Assembly (NCBI GenBank): GCA_963749825.1
Contig: CAVVOI010000012.1
Span: 62,001 to 126,000, forward strand
Direction of reading: 5' to 3'
Source: UBA11865 sp963749825
GTDB taxonomy: Bacteria > Chloroflexota > Anaerolineae > Promineifilales > Promineifilaceae
Length of the DNA stretch: 64,000 bases
The notes under the pieces were generated by a model, which saw nothing but the letters and a program-made list of their open reading frames with translations, did no database searches and was not told the origin of the DNA. A program made the position numbers and the translations under genes. How positions within the stretch are numbered: the first letter of the stretch is position 1; each line of letters starts with the position of its first letter. Below, piece by piece: positions 27,470 to 36,622 of the stretch.

Positions 27470-27640
27470 GTTTTATTGTTTCATTGTTCCTATACCGCAA
27501 AATCTCTTTATATCTCGACCTTGTATCCTATTAATTTTGGCTGGCTATTGTATCAAGCAAACTCAGAATACAAGCATCTTAAGGAAGAATAGATGTCCAT
27601 TCTTCTTTCCTTATGACTTCAAATGACTGACCACTTAGGG

Positions 27641-27646
27641 TAAAAT
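27641..27646 (+). promoter_or_regulatory. TAAAAT -10-like box before the dehalogenase-like gene
   Basis: TAAAAT ends six bases before the ATG at 27653, the start favoured by family length. A weak TTCAAA lies 17 bases upstream. A transcript starting here would be leaderless. Confidence 0.4.
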
Positions 27647-27652
27647 ATGGTT

Positions 27653-28567
27653 ATGGATCCCGCAAATATTATCCGCACGCCTGAAGATCGTTTTGTAAAT
27701 CTACCCGATTACCCATACCTACCACACTACGTCGATATCGATGGGATACGGATGCACTACGTCGATGAAGGCAGCAGTTCCGGCAATGAAGTTATTTTGT
27801 GCTTGCATGGTGAGCCAACATGGTCCTTTTTGTACAGAAATATTATCAGACAACTGGCTGCTAATAATAGAATTCTCGCCTTAGATTTCGTTGGTTTTGG
27901 ACGCTCAGACAAGCTGACCAATCCGGAGTCATACTCCTTCAATTTTCATTTGGAAACCTTACTCAAATTCATTGAGGTCTTAAATTTGGAAAAGATCACA
28001 CTGGTTGTTCAAGATTGGGGTGGTCTGTTAGGTTTAACGGCCGCGACCATCCAACCCGATCGATTCTTTCGCCTTGTGATTATGAATACCGGCTTGCCGA
28101 CAGGTGATGAGCCTATGCCTGAAGCATTTTTACGATGGCGCTTATTTTGCGCGCGTATGTCTACAAAATTGCCCGTCAGGCGGATAATCCGCGGTGGTTT
28201 AGCCGATCCTCAATCAATATCCGGTCGTGTCCTGGATGCTTACGTAGCGCCATTTCCCGATCAGCGATTCAAGGAGGGCGCCGCAGTTTGGCCTTTACTA
28301 GTCCCCCTAGATCCGTCGGATCCCGGAGCGGCCGAGATGAGAAGAGCCCGTCGTGTTTTGGCAAATTGGGAAAAACCGACCCTGGTGATGTTTTCCGATT
28401 CCGATCCCATAACAGCAGGAGGCGATCGTTTTTTCCGCCAGTTGATTCCTGCAGCCAAAGAGCAACCTCTAATAACGATAAAAAACGCCGGGCACTTCCT
28501 CCAGGAAGAGAAGAGCGAGGAAATCTCTCAACATATTCAAGCTTTTATCAATCGAACGGCTTTTTGA
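27653..28567 (+). CDS. Haloalkane dehalogenase-like alpha/beta hydrolase
   Basis: This protein of about 304 residues starts 'MDPANIIRTPEDRFVNLPDYP', very like the start of DhlA-type dehalogenases. The oxyanion segment is 'LHGEPTWSFLYRNII', the nucleophile elbow is 'VVQDWGG' with D121 as catalytic Asp and W122 as halide-binding Trp, and the catalytic His sits in 'IKNAGHFLQEE'. The Asp nucleophile followed by Trp separates it from ordinary esterases (Ser) and epoxide hydrolases. The true substrate is unknown; many such proteins have only weak dehalogenase activity. An ATG at 27647 is also in frame but lies right against the -10-like hexamer. It may share a transcript with the acyltransferase 127 bases downstream. 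Confidence 0.82.
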   Translation: MDPANIIRTPEDRFVNLPDYPYLPHYVDIDGIRMHYVDEGSSSGNEVILCLHGEPTWSFLYRNIIRQLAANNRILALDFVGFGRSDKLTNPESYSFNFHLETLLKFIEVLNLEKITLVVQDWGGLLGLTAATIQPDRFFRLVIMNTGLPTGDEPMPEAFLRWRLFCARMSTKLPVRRIIRGGLADPQSISGRVLDAYVAPFPDQRFKEGAAVWPLLVPLDPSDPGAAEMRRARRVLANWEKPTLVMFSDSDPITAGGDRFFRQLIPAAKEQPLITIKNAGHFLQEEKSEEISQHIQAFINRTAF

Positions 28568-28694
28568 GCACCATGAAACCAAGAATCTCTACCACTGGTT
28601 CTCTCTTTAGCCCCGGACCTGAATCGGGAAATATCAACAACGATCAGATTGTTTTTGCTTTCCACTATTTGGATAAGAAATAGGAATTAGCCCA

Positions 28695-30245
28695 ATGCGC
28701 TCGTTTATTGCTGACAGAACTCCTCTTTCCCCTGTTGACACTGCCTGGTTGAGAATGGAAGACCCTACAAATCTAATGATGATCACCGGCGTGTTTATTT
28801 TTGAAAGTGTTCTTGACTTTGAAACAGTAAAGGACACACTCGCACAAAAGCTCCTCCGTTTCAGGCGATTCCGGCAGAGAGTCATCCAGCCACGCATTTC
28901 CTGGCTACCGCCATATTGGGAAGATGATCCCCACTTCGATATCGACAGCCATATTCGTCGAATTGCCTTGCCGGACCCTGGAAATCAGGAAACTTTAGAG
29001 GCGCTAGTTAATGATTTCATGAGTACGCCCCTTGATCGGTCTAAACCCTTATGGCAGTTCCACCTTGTCGAAAACTTTGGCGAAGGTTGCGTTTTATTGT
29101 GCAGACTCCACCATTGCATTGCCGATGGCATCGCTCTGATGAGAGTAATGCTGAGCCTGACCGATGACTATCCAGCGCAAGGGACTGCACCAGAAAAAGA
29201 TCCGGTAGATAGTGACGAATCAGCCAGGGGCGATTCTGAAGGATCAAAGGGCTCGAATGGCTTGAGAATGGCAAGAAGACGAAATAGGAGGTTCTTGAAA
29301 AAGAGTTTGGTCCGATTGTCCGATCCCGTAAAAGCCTACGAGGCTGTGAAACTGGGGGTCGAAAGCTCCGCCGCCCTTGCGCATCTACTTCTACTAAGCA
29401 AGGATCCAGTGACTCCCTACAAGGGTAAGCTCGGTGTGATGAAGCATTGTACTTGGACCCGTCCAATACCGTTGGATGATGTTAAAGCAATTGGCCGAGT
29501 TACAGGAGCAACAGTAAACGATGTCTTGCTTACTGCCGTCAGTGGCGCATTGGGACGCTACTTAAGGACTCGAGGGGAATCAATTGGGGGTCTAAATTTT
29601 CGCGCAGTAATACCCGTCAACTTACGTCCAACTGATGAACCGTTAAAACTGGGAAATACGTTTGGTCTGGTATTTCTTTCGCTACCTGTAGGTGTTGACG
29701 ATCCACTGGACCGGTTGCGAGAATTAAAAACCAGGATGGACGGCATAAAGGGAACCCCAGAAGCCCTAGTTGCCTTTGGAATCTTGAATGCAATGGGCAT
29801 CACAACTACTGAAATAGAAGATGTTGTGGTGAAGATATTTGGCACAAAGGCAACGGCCGTGATGACCAATGTTCCCGGGCCCAGGGAGGTACGCTATTTT
29901 GCCGGCCACCCCATCCGCCAATTGATGTTTTGGGTACCACAATCCGGTAAATTAGGATTGGGGGTAAGTATTCTTAGTTATGCAGGTGAAGTTTCGGTCG
30001 GAGTAGCAACTGATGCCGGACTTGTACCAGATCCTGAATCCATTGTCGAAGCGGTTCATACAGAAATTGCCGATCTGATGCTGTTGGTTGAGTATGCCCG
30101 TGAGGCTGACCAGGAGTTAGATCGAAACTCTGAAGAAACGGTTCGTTGCACAGCTTTGACAAAAAGTGGCAACCGTTGCAAAAACACCGCATTGGATGGT
30201 AGCGATTATTGCCACATCCATACGAAATCTTTACCGAAATATTGA
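28695..30245 (+). CDS. WS/DGAT-type acyltransferase with C-terminal Cys/His finger
   Basis: This 516-residue protein starts with 'PLSPVDTAWLRMEDPTNLMMI', typical of wax ester synthase/diacylglycerol acyltransferases. It carries the catalytic H-H-x3-D-G motif in 'LCRLHHCIADGIALM', then 'NDVLLTAVSGALGRYL', 'RAVIPVNLR' and 'TNVPGPREVRYFAG' in the DUF1298 C-terminal half. It should join an acyl-CoA to an alcohol or diacylglycerol to make storage lipid. After the normal end there is an extra 30-residue module, 'CTALTKSGNRCKNTALDGSDYCHIH' (C-x9-C-x10-C-x2-H), a small zinc-finger-like motif found on many unrelated bacterial proteins. 'AGGA' lies about ten bases before the ATG. The gene is convergent with the next gene, one base away. 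Confidence 0.88.
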   Translation: MRSFIADRTPLSPVDTAWLRMEDPTNLMMITGVFIFESVLDFETVKDTLAQKLLRFRRFRQRVIQPRISWLPPYWEDDPHFDIDSHIRRIALPDPGNQETLEALVNDFMSTPLDRSKPLWQFHLVENFGEGCVLLCRLHHCIADGIALMRVMLSLTDDYPAQGTAPEKDPVDSDESARGDSEGSKGSNGLRMARRRNRRFLKKSLVRLSDPVKAYEAVKLGVESSAALAHLLLLSKDPVTPYKGKLGVMKHCTWTRPIPLDDVKAIGRVTGATVNDVLLTAVSGALGRYLRTRGESIGGLNFRAVIPVNLRPTDEPLKLGNTFGLVFLSLPVGVDDPLDRLRELKTRMDGIKGTPEALVAFGILNAMGITTTEIEDVVVKIFGTKATAVMTNVPGPREVRYFAGHPIRQLMFWVPQSGKLGLGVSILSYAGEVSVGVATDAGLVPDPESIVEAVHTEIADLMLLVEYAREADQELDRNSEETVRCTALTKSGNRCKNTALDGSDYCHIHTKSLPKY

Positions 30246-30246
30246 T

Positions 30247-30843
30247 TTATTGAATCTTGTTTTTCGACCGTGCAAGATCTGAAGCTCTAGATTGTTTCAC
30301 GATTTTTTCGATTTGTTCCAGATGGCTATCATCGTGGACCAATCCTAAGACGAATTGAACCACGGCATTAACCGTAAGACCTCGTTTGTTCTCATAGCAA
30401 TTAACGAGATGAGGCTCATCGGGCCACATATCTAAGCTTCCCAATCTCATCCGCCGGCTCTCCTCCAACCTCTGACGGCATGCTCTGATTGTCGTGACGG
30501 ATTCCCAAGGAACTTCAACCCGGGATCTGGCCCGGCGCCGAGGCACGCCACGAGCCAACTCTGCTGCCAAGGCGGCCGCTTCTTCTGAAGAGGCGGTCGT
30601 ATGCACAACTACGTGTCCGAGCGTCCATGCCAGATTCAAGTCATCTTCCTCCTCGGCAAAAGGATCATATGCCTCGTCATCATATGGCACGAAAGTTACG
30701 TCAAAGTCCTGGCAGGCAGAAATAAGACCAAGCATGGTATCTACCATTTCATTCGTGAGCACCCTCAAATCACTGGCGTTCAAGTTAGAAACCAGCTCAT
30801 TGATTGTGATTTTTTTATCATCAAGCAAAACAAAGTCCAACAT
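30247..30843 (-). CDS. DinB-like putative metal-dependent protein
   Basis: This 198-residue, mostly helical protein has the DinB_2 pattern: an N-terminal helix, 'LAWTLGHVVVHTTASSEE' carrying the first His ligands, and 'LVHDDSHLEQIEKIV' carrying the last (H-x-x-Q/H). The DinB/YfiT superfamily includes thiol-dependent transferases that use a divalent metal, but most members are uncharacterised. An acidic run ('DDEAYDPFAEEEDDLN') comes before the first motif. It stands alone on this strand between two unrelated genes. Confidence 0.65.
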   Translation of the reverse strand: MLDFVLLDDKKITINELVSNLNASDLRVLTNEMVDTMLGLISACQDFDVTFVPYDDEAYDPFAEEEDDLNLAWTLGHVVVHTTASSEEAAALAAELARGVPRRRARSRVEVPWESVTTIRACRQRLEESRRMRLGSLDMWPDEPHLVNCYENKRGLTVNAVVQFVLGLVHDDSHLEQIEKIVKQSRASDLARSKNKIQ

Positions 30844-31035
30844 CAGGTTTGATCCCTACCACATATAAAATGAGTATTTATGCTTTAGCCGATTATGACT
30901 GTTCAGTTTCTGGATCCCCATTCCTGCAATGTAGGCGGTTCCAATCTATGTCATAATCCTAGTCCTACAGAGTGGTCGCTGTAACACTAATTACCCAAGA
31001 TGGGCATGTCGAAGTATGGATATGACAGAATTTGA

Positions 31036-34000
31036 CTATTGACAATTAATGTTGGTTACAGATTGCCAGGTTCCAGCATTATTGCTAATAGCGCCTTTTG
31101 GCCAGACCCCTTGGCTTCCCGTGTATTGAACCAAGATCATATGGCCGAATGGCTGACCGCTCAATAAATCAGGCATCTCATTTGGCGTATCAATCATCAT
31201 TTCCACGATCCATTGATTTGCCACAGGTTCTCCTACAACGGCATTCCAATATTCACTTTCATAATTAGAATCCCAATCTAGGCTATCGACATTGGTGCCA
31301 ATACCTGTCCTAACGGTAAGGGTCCCGTCACGAGCTATTTGGAAAAAGCGATCGGCAAGATCCGGATCGCCAGCATTGTTGTTGGCATCAAAATACAGTT
31401 TCAAAGAGTCCGTGAGATTGTTCTGTGTTGGGTCATTGATGATATACGACAAATAGAGCCGGTCATCAGCCCAAAGCATATATCCCTGGACTCGACGGCC
31501 GGGGTCTCCTTCTGGCAAAAACTCGACGATTGGCGTGCTGCCCCATTCCGCTACTTCAAATATGCCATCGAGTGTTGGTGGATCATTTGTGCAGGCAAAC
31601 GCAGGGCTCGGCGCCGAAGTCGAGGTAGGCGTCGAGGCCGGCTTCAATGTCGCTGAGATAGTAGGAGTAGGTGTTAGTGTAGGTGTATCTGTAGGCGTAG
31701 GTGTGCTCGTTTCAGTAGGTGTTGGTGTCAAAGTTAATGTCGGGGCCGCCGTGTTCGGTAACGGCGTAACGGTCCCAGTTGGTGGCGCCACCGTAATAGT
31801 AGCAGTTGGCGGAGGATCTAGTGGGTTCAGCGGATCAGTCCCCATGGCAATTTCAACGCCATCAGGAATGCCATCGCCATCCGTATCCGGATTGGTAGGA
31901 CTAGTTCCGTAAGTATGTACCTCATCCCCATCAAGAAGAATATCGCCGTCAGTATCACGGTTCAATGGATCTGTTCCCCAAGTTAATACTTCCTCGCCAT
32001 CGAGTAAGCCATCAGCATCCGTATCGGGATTATCAGGATCGGTGCCTACGACTTCTTCTTGTGCATCGCTAAGGCCATCTCCGTCTCGATCACCCTCCAC
32101 CTGTGCTGTAGCCGCAGCGGCAGTTGCAGCGGCCGAAGTGGCTGTCATTGCGCTCACTGTCCCGGTAGCGCTCTCAGATGTCGCAGTGCCCTCTGCCCCC
32201 ACCAAACCAGGCTGAGTTGCCGGGGGGGGTGGCTGCCGATCTTGCCGGAAGACCAAAAATAGACCCGCAAAAACACAAGCGAAGACAATGGCGAATAGAG
32301 CCGCATATAAGATTCCAACAGGTAAAAGCGGAGAACCAGTACCTGAACCTCTCACCAATTGCCGGCCTCCGCTATCAGAGGCGACTTCTATTGCAAATTG
32401 GATTCTTTCCGATTCGCCAAACCAGCCACGATTCCTGGTCTCTAACCGCATGTCGACTGCCGCCGATTGTCCGGGATGTAGCGCTATTCTTCCGCGCTCC
32501 CCCGAATAACTGATACGATTTCCTTCGTCCCGACCAACAACGCTATATTCAGTAACCGTGTTGCCAGTATTCTTGATGGTAACCCGAACAATCCCAGGTA
32601 GGCGTAACTGCTGAGGTGACATACTCACATCAAATGCCTGGAACATCCCCAAAGACAGCGTCGCATTTTCCGCTACACGCAAATTTGGGTATAGCTGAGA
32701 ACGCAGTTCAACTCTGAATCGTTGACGCCCAGCCGGAGTTTCTGTCTGTCTGGGAGGTTGTATCTGGATAGGGATAGAACTACTTCCACCGGCAGGCACC
32801 TGGGTAAAACCTGGAGGCAAAATGATCCAGCTTGGTGGCAGTCCATGGACTCGAATGGCCACGTTATCTGGTTTCTCGCCCTGATTAACAACTTCGACTC
32901 TGAACTCAGCACGCTGCCCCGGTTCAACGGTGATGCTTTCGCGGCCGAGAAATATAGCCAAAGGTGGGTCTTCTGCCTCAATCGCTGCAGCAATTATTCC
33001 AGCGGCCGCTACAGTTGCCAGAGGATCCAGTTCTTGTACTGGTGTTTTGCTTTCGGCAACCGGCCCGACAAAGCTCGCCGTTTCTGATGTCGATTCAAGA
33101 AACAATTTATAGGGTCCGATAGACAAAGGCAAACCAGCTTTAAAAGCTACTGATTGGTTAGGCAGCAGACGTTCTTCACCCAACCATGTTCCGTTGATCC
33201 CACCCAAATCGATAACAGTCCAGCCTCCCGTTTGTGTTTCAAGTCGGGCATGATGGCGAGATACACCTTCAGAAGGCAATACAATGTCATTATCGGCATT
33301 TCTGCCAATCATTAAGATTTCCCGTGAAAGACGAGCGAAACTTGGTTCGCGTCCGGGCGTTTCAATTCGCAAGCGGTATCCCTGAGTCAAACTCAAACCC
33401 GCCGCTGCGATTGCCCCCGCTGTGGCGGATTTGGAGACAACCTGAGTGTGTGCCCCTTCCAAAGCATACATGGCCGCCCGCAGCGATTCCGCCATCTCTT
33501 CTCCAGATGAATATCGGTCTTCAACATTCTTGGTCAAAGCACGAGCGAGAACGTTGTCGATCATTGGAGGTAAACTCGGCCGTACGGCCGATGCTGCGGA
33601 AGGCATCTCTCCGCGCAAGTGGGTAGCCATGGCTTCAGATAAAGACTTAAATTGGAACGGCAATCGGTTTGTAACCAGCTCATATAGCACGACGCCGAGT
33701 GAGTACAGGTCACTCCGCCCATCGAGCATTAAGCCTTCGCATTGCTCCGGTGACATATATGTTGGCGTGCCAAGCGTTGTCCCGCTCTGAGTCATCGAAT
33801 CGCCTTCCAGCAATTTGACCAAACCGAAGTCAGTCAAAATCGCTCGGAAAGGTTGCTGCTCGTAACTATCAGGTCTTGACAGCGGCTTAAGAATAATATT
33901 GCTCGGTTTTACATCCCGGTGGATAACACCCTCACCGTGAGCATAGAAAAGCGCCTCGGCGATCTGAACACCAATCTGCAAACTTTGTTTAAGGGGGAGA

Positions 34001-34329
34001 TAGCGCTGTTTACTTTGGAGGCGTTGCAAATGGGCCCGCAAATTGCCGCCACTGACATATTCCATTGCAATGAATAAACCCTTGTCGTAGTGGCCGAAGT
34101 CGAATATGCGGACGATTGACGGTTGATCCAGCCCGGCGGCGATTTTAGCTTCCTGCGTGAGGCGGGCACGAAATTCTTCTTGGCGAGCATAATGGGGATG
34201 CATAACCTTAACGGCGACGGTCCGCTCAAGGTTCAGATCATAGGCTTTGTAAACGGTGCCCATCCCCCCATCACCAATTAAGGTGTCTAGTCGATAATGG
34301 GCTATAACCTGGCCCTCAAGGTCTGTCAT
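31036..34329 (-). CDS. Membrane Ser/Thr protein kinase with FHA domain and extracellular TSP3 and CBM9-like domains
   Basis: This protein is about 1097 residues. The kinase domain (about 6-275) has 'LIGDGGMGTVYKAYD', the Lys in 'VAVKV', 'HRDVKPSNIIL', 'LTDFGLVK' and 'GTPTYMSPEQ', all catalytic motifs intact. An FHA domain (about 320-400, 'IGRNADNDIVLPSEGVSRHHARLE') reads phosphothreonine. Two Ig-like domains follow, then one membrane helix near 670-695. Outside the cell come calcium-type thrombospondin-3 repeats (three to four D-x-D-x-D-G units), a long Thr/Pro spacer and a C-terminal CBM9/DOMON-like domain ('PPTLDGIFEVAEW'). The Ig domains falling before the helix is odd and makes their side of the membrane uncertain. 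The ATG at 34329 is chosen because GGAGG lies seven bases upstream; the in-frame TTG at 34341 would bury that site. Confidence 0.87.
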   Translation of the reverse strand: MTDLEGQVIAHYRLDTLIGDGGMGTVYKAYDLNLERTVAVKVMHPHYARQEEFRARLTQEAKIAAGLDQPSIVRIFDFGHYDKGLFIAMEYVSGGNLRAHLQRLQSKQRYLPLKQSLQIGVQIAEALFYAHGEGVIHRDVKPSNIILKPLSRPDSYEQQPFRAILTDFGLVKLLEGDSMTQSGTTLGTPTYMSPEQCEGLMLDGRSDLYSLGVVLYELVTNRLPFQFKSLSEAMATHLRGEMPSAASAVRPSLPPMIDNVLARALTKNVEDRYSSGEEMAESLRAAMYALEGAHTQVVSKSATAGAIAAAGLSLTQGYRLRIETPGREPSFARLSREILMIGRNADNDIVLPSEGVSRHHARLETQTGGWTVIDLGGINGTWLGEERLLPNQSVAFKAGLPLSIGPYKLFLESTSETASFVGPVAESKTPVQELDPLATVAAAGIIAAAIEAEDPPLAIFLGRESITVEPGQRAEFRVEVVNQGEKPDNVAIRVHGLPPSWIILPPGFTQVPAGGSSSIPIQIQPPRQTETPAGRQRFRVELRSQLYPNLRVAENATLSLGMFQAFDVSMSPQQLRLPGIVRVTIKNTGNTVTEYSVVGRDEGNRISYSGERGRIALHPGQSAAVDMRLETRNRGWFGESERIQFAIEVASDSGGRQLVRGSGTGSPLLPVGILYAALFAIVFACVFAGLFLVFRQDRQPPPPATQPGLVGAEGTATSESATGTVSAMTATSAAATAAAATAQVEGDRDGDGLSDAQEEVVGTDPDNPDTDADGLLDGEEVLTWGTDPLNRDTDGDILLDGDEVHTYGTSPTNPDTDGDGIPDGVEIAMGTDPLNPLDPPPTATITVAPPTGTVTPLPNTAAPTLTLTPTPTETSTPTPTDTPTLTPTPTISATLKPASTPTSTSAPSPAFACTNDPPTLDGIFEVAEWGSTPIVEFLPEGDPGRRVQGYMLWADDRLYLSYIINDPTQNNLTDSLKLYFDANNNAGDPDLADRFFQIARDGTLTVRTGIGTNVDSLDWDSNYESEYWNAVVGEPVANQWIVEMMIDTPNEMPDLLSGQPFGHMILVQYTGSQGVWPKGAISNNAGTWQSVTNINCQ

Positions 34330-34429
34330 GCTAACCTCCAACAGAACAAGAAGAAACTATTAACTCGAATTCGTGACAGTCTCTGCCTAATTAGTATCTC
34401 AGCTGGCATCACGGATCGTCCAGACTGAA

Positions 34430-35503
34430 TTATTCTCTTGCATCAAGAACATACTCCAATGCCTCAATAAGTTGCTGGATTTCAGAGGGTCCTACCCCAT
34501 AGTGCGTCAAAGCTCGAAATCGCCGGTCACCGGCAGCACCAACCAGAATATTGAATTCGTTCTTTAACCTGTCCGCAACATATTGAGCAGTCATATTATC
34601 ATCACGATCCAGCTCAAAGAAAATGATGTTGGTTTTCACGGCTTCACTATTTATGCGGATCCCAGGTAATTTGGCTAATCCCATTGCGAGTGATTTGGCA
34701 TTAGCATGATCCTCTGGTAACCGGTCAGTCATTTTCTGCAAAGCAATTATTCCGGCAGCAGCCATTATGCCCGCCTGGCGCATAGCGCCGCCCAATATCT
34801 TCCGCATTCGCCGGGCTTCGCCGATAAACTCTTCCGATCCACACAATAATGAACCGACTGGCGCGCAAAGCCCTTTACTCAGGCAGAAACTTACCGAGTC
34901 CACATGCCGCGCAATTTGGCCTACATCCACCTCAAGAGCAGCCGCAGCATTAAACAATCGAGCGCCATCAAGATGAATTCGCAACCGGTGTTGCTCTGCC
35001 AATGCTCTTATTGCCGCTAGGTATGATATTGGTTGAGGCGCACCTGACTTTGCGCCGTAAGTGTTTTCAAGAAGTATTAATCGAGCTCGCGCATAATGGG
35101 GATCTTCGGGCATAAGCGATGCTTTGATGTCGGCCAGGTTCATCTTTCCTTCGTAATCAGTTGGCAACGGATGGGGTATAACTCCCCCTAATGCAGCCAT
35201 GCCACCCGCTTCACTAGAAAAGATGTGCCCATCGGCTCCTACGATTGCTAATTCCCCCCTGCCCGCATGGCTAAGAACTGCGGCAAGATTACCCATAGTG
35301 CCACTGGCAACAAATAAGGCGCTCGCCTTGCCTAGCTTCTCAGCCGCCAGTTTTTCAAGCTCGTTAACTGTGGGATCTTCACCATAGACATCATCACCGA
35401 CTTTGGCATTCATCATGGCTTCGCGCATTTCCATTGTCGGCCAAGTAACTGTATCTGATCGGAAATCTATGGCATCCACGATTGAAAGTTTATGTAAAAA
35501 CAT
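34430..35503 (-). CDS. ltaE: Low-specificity threonine aldolase (PLP)
   Basis: This is a PLP-dependent fold-type I enzyme of the beta-eliminating lyase family. Motifs are 'IDFRSDTVTWPTMEMREAM', 'VGDDVYGEDPTVNELE', 'ALFVASGTMGNLAAV', 'HLDGARLFNAA' and the PLP Lys in 'SFCLSKGLCAPVGS'. It cleaves threonine or allo-threonine to glycine and acetaldehyde. The frame extends upstream to a TTG at 35608, but the family normally begins a few residues before 'IDFRSDTV', so I place the start at the ATG at 35503; an ATG at 35551 is the alternative. No clear ribosome-binding site is present for either. Confidence 0.88.
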   Translation of the reverse strand: MFLHKLSIVDAIDFRSDTVTWPTMEMREAMMNAKVGDDVYGEDPTVNELEKLAAEKLGKASALFVASGTMGNLAAVLSHAGRGELAIVGADGHIFSSEAGGMAALGGVIPHPLPTDYEGKMNLADIKASLMPEDPHYARARLILLENTYGAKSGAPQPISYLAAIRALAEQHRLRIHLDGARLFNAAAALEVDVGQIARHVDSVSFCLSKGLCAPVGSLLCGSEEFIGEARRMRKILGGAMRQAGIMAAAGIIALQKMTDRLPEDHANAKSLAMGLAKLPGIRINSEAVKTNIIFFELDRDDNMTAQYVADRLKNEFNILVGAAGDRRFRALTHYGVGPSEIQQLIEALEYVLDARE

Positions 35504-35608
35504 TTTGATTGGCAAGACAATGGCTCGTGGACGGGCATTTCCAGGAGCCATAAAAGGTTGAGCGCGAATCAAGAGAAGTAATTGTGGGAAAGGAATATCT
35601 AGGTCCAA

Positions 35609-35959
35609 TATGGCAGAAGAATAAGATTTTCTAACAAAGAATGTTTTTAGCGCAAAGCTCGATCACTTGCGGAATACAGGACACGGGGACCAAACATTTT
35701 GAGTTGAGAATTCAGCGGTCAATTAACTCATTGCGAAGGGTTAAGCGATTACCTTAAACTCTCGACAAGCTGCTGGCCATCGATTTCTTTGTTGATACGA
35801 TCAAAGCAAACAGGCCAATAAAACTCAGAGCTGCATTTTATTACTCTTTTCCTAGAGAAAAAACCGTCATCGCCTTCATGGCGCTGGCAAAGGTGGCACT
35901 TTTGTGTAAGCAAGAGAACGATGCAAGCCTATCGATTTAGGGTAATATTGAGATAACCT
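35609..35959. other. Intergenic region, no gene seen
   Basis: These 351 bases separate the divergent ltaE and RAYT-like genes. No frame on either strand looks coding. 'TAATAT' at 35943-35948 may be a -10 box for the RAYT-like gene. I see no palindromic REP-like element next to the RAYT, which such genes often have. Confidence 0.4.
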
Positions 35960-35971
35960 TTGGAATTACTC

Positions 35972-36607
35972 ATGTCAACCGATTTGAATGTCAGAAAAAA
36001 AATGGAAATAGATTCTTCAACAAGTGATGAAAGGCTTTTCGACGAAGATGGTCACGCAGAGCTAGAGGCTAGACCGTACTTTATCACTATCTGCACGCAT
36101 GGTCGGCAACTGACCTTGGGATCTGTTCATGACGGCCAGATGGTTTTGAACATAAATGGCGATCAGGTCGAAAAGGAGTGGTTGCGTACCGGTGATAGAT
36201 TTGCCGGATTGAGACTAGATGCTTACAGCATCATGCCCAATCATTTCCATGCAATTGTATGGTTGGCAATTGACCGTATTTTGCCGGAAGCTGATTATAC
36301 AAATCGAAAGATAGAGGTGGCGATCGCTTCTAACCCATACCGGGAGACTGAAGAGGATTTTCTAAAAGAGATAATTGATGATTTCAAGACTGCCGTAACA
36401 AATCAAGTCAACGGTAGACAACCTACGCCCGGAAATCCTTTTTGGCAGCCTAGCTACCACGGCCATGTTATCGGCAGCCCTAATGCTGTTCCGGCTATGC
36501 GGCGCTATGTCAATGACAACCCAGTGAATTGGTCAAGAGATCTAATGAACCCCCTGGTCGGCGATCCCAGTTGCCTCATCCCCACCGCTCGGACCAGCAA
36601 CGAATGA
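35972..36607 (+). CDS. REP-associated tyrosine transposase-like (RAYT/Y1_Tnp, HUH) protein
   Basis: This protein of about 211 residues has the Y1 transposase pattern: 'YFITICTHGRQLTLG', the HUH motif in 'SIMPNHFHAIVWL', and near the end 'FWQPSYHGHVIG' followed by 'RRYVNDNPVNW'. In RAYTs the Tyr in the FWQ-x3-Y segment is the DNA-nicking residue; here it is 'SYHGHV'. RAYTs are domesticated single-copy transposases that act on palindromic REP sequences. The ATG at 35972 is preferred over the in-frame TTG at 35960. The first 30 residues are unlike the family. The gene is followed after 15 bases by a small Cys-rich gene on the same strand. Confidence 0.78.
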   Translation: MSTDLNVRKKMEIDSSTSDERLFDEDGHAELEARPYFITICTHGRQLTLGSVHDGQMVLNINGDQVEKEWLRTGDRFAGLRLDAYSIMPNHFHAIVWLAIDRILPEADYTNRKIEVAIASNPYRETEEDFLKEIIDDFKTAVTNQVNGRQPTPGNPFWQPSYHGHVIGSPNAVPAMRRYVNDNPVNWSRDLMNPLVGDPSCLIPTARTSNE

Positions 36608-36622
36608 GCGTGGGTATTTGAA

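Noticed and set aside
28135..28683. 182-codon plus-strand frame overlapping the dehalogenase-like gene
   Set aside because: It is a shifted frame of a well-supported hydrolase, rich in Ser/Arg, and has no domain pattern.
31535..31912. Plus-strand frame rich in Val and Gly with repeats
   Set aside because: It is the complement of the Thr/Pro spacer and calcium repeats of the kinase on the minus strand, whose domains are clear.
31640..32080. Short direct repeats that might suggest a CRISPR array
   Set aside because: Units are irregular and in frame with Thr/Pro and D-x-D-x-D-G protein repeats; no constant spacer-repeat length is seen.
35504..36622. Active mobile element around the RAYT-like gene
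   Set aside because: No terminal repeats, target duplication or second transposase gene are visible; RAYTs are usually domesticated single copies.
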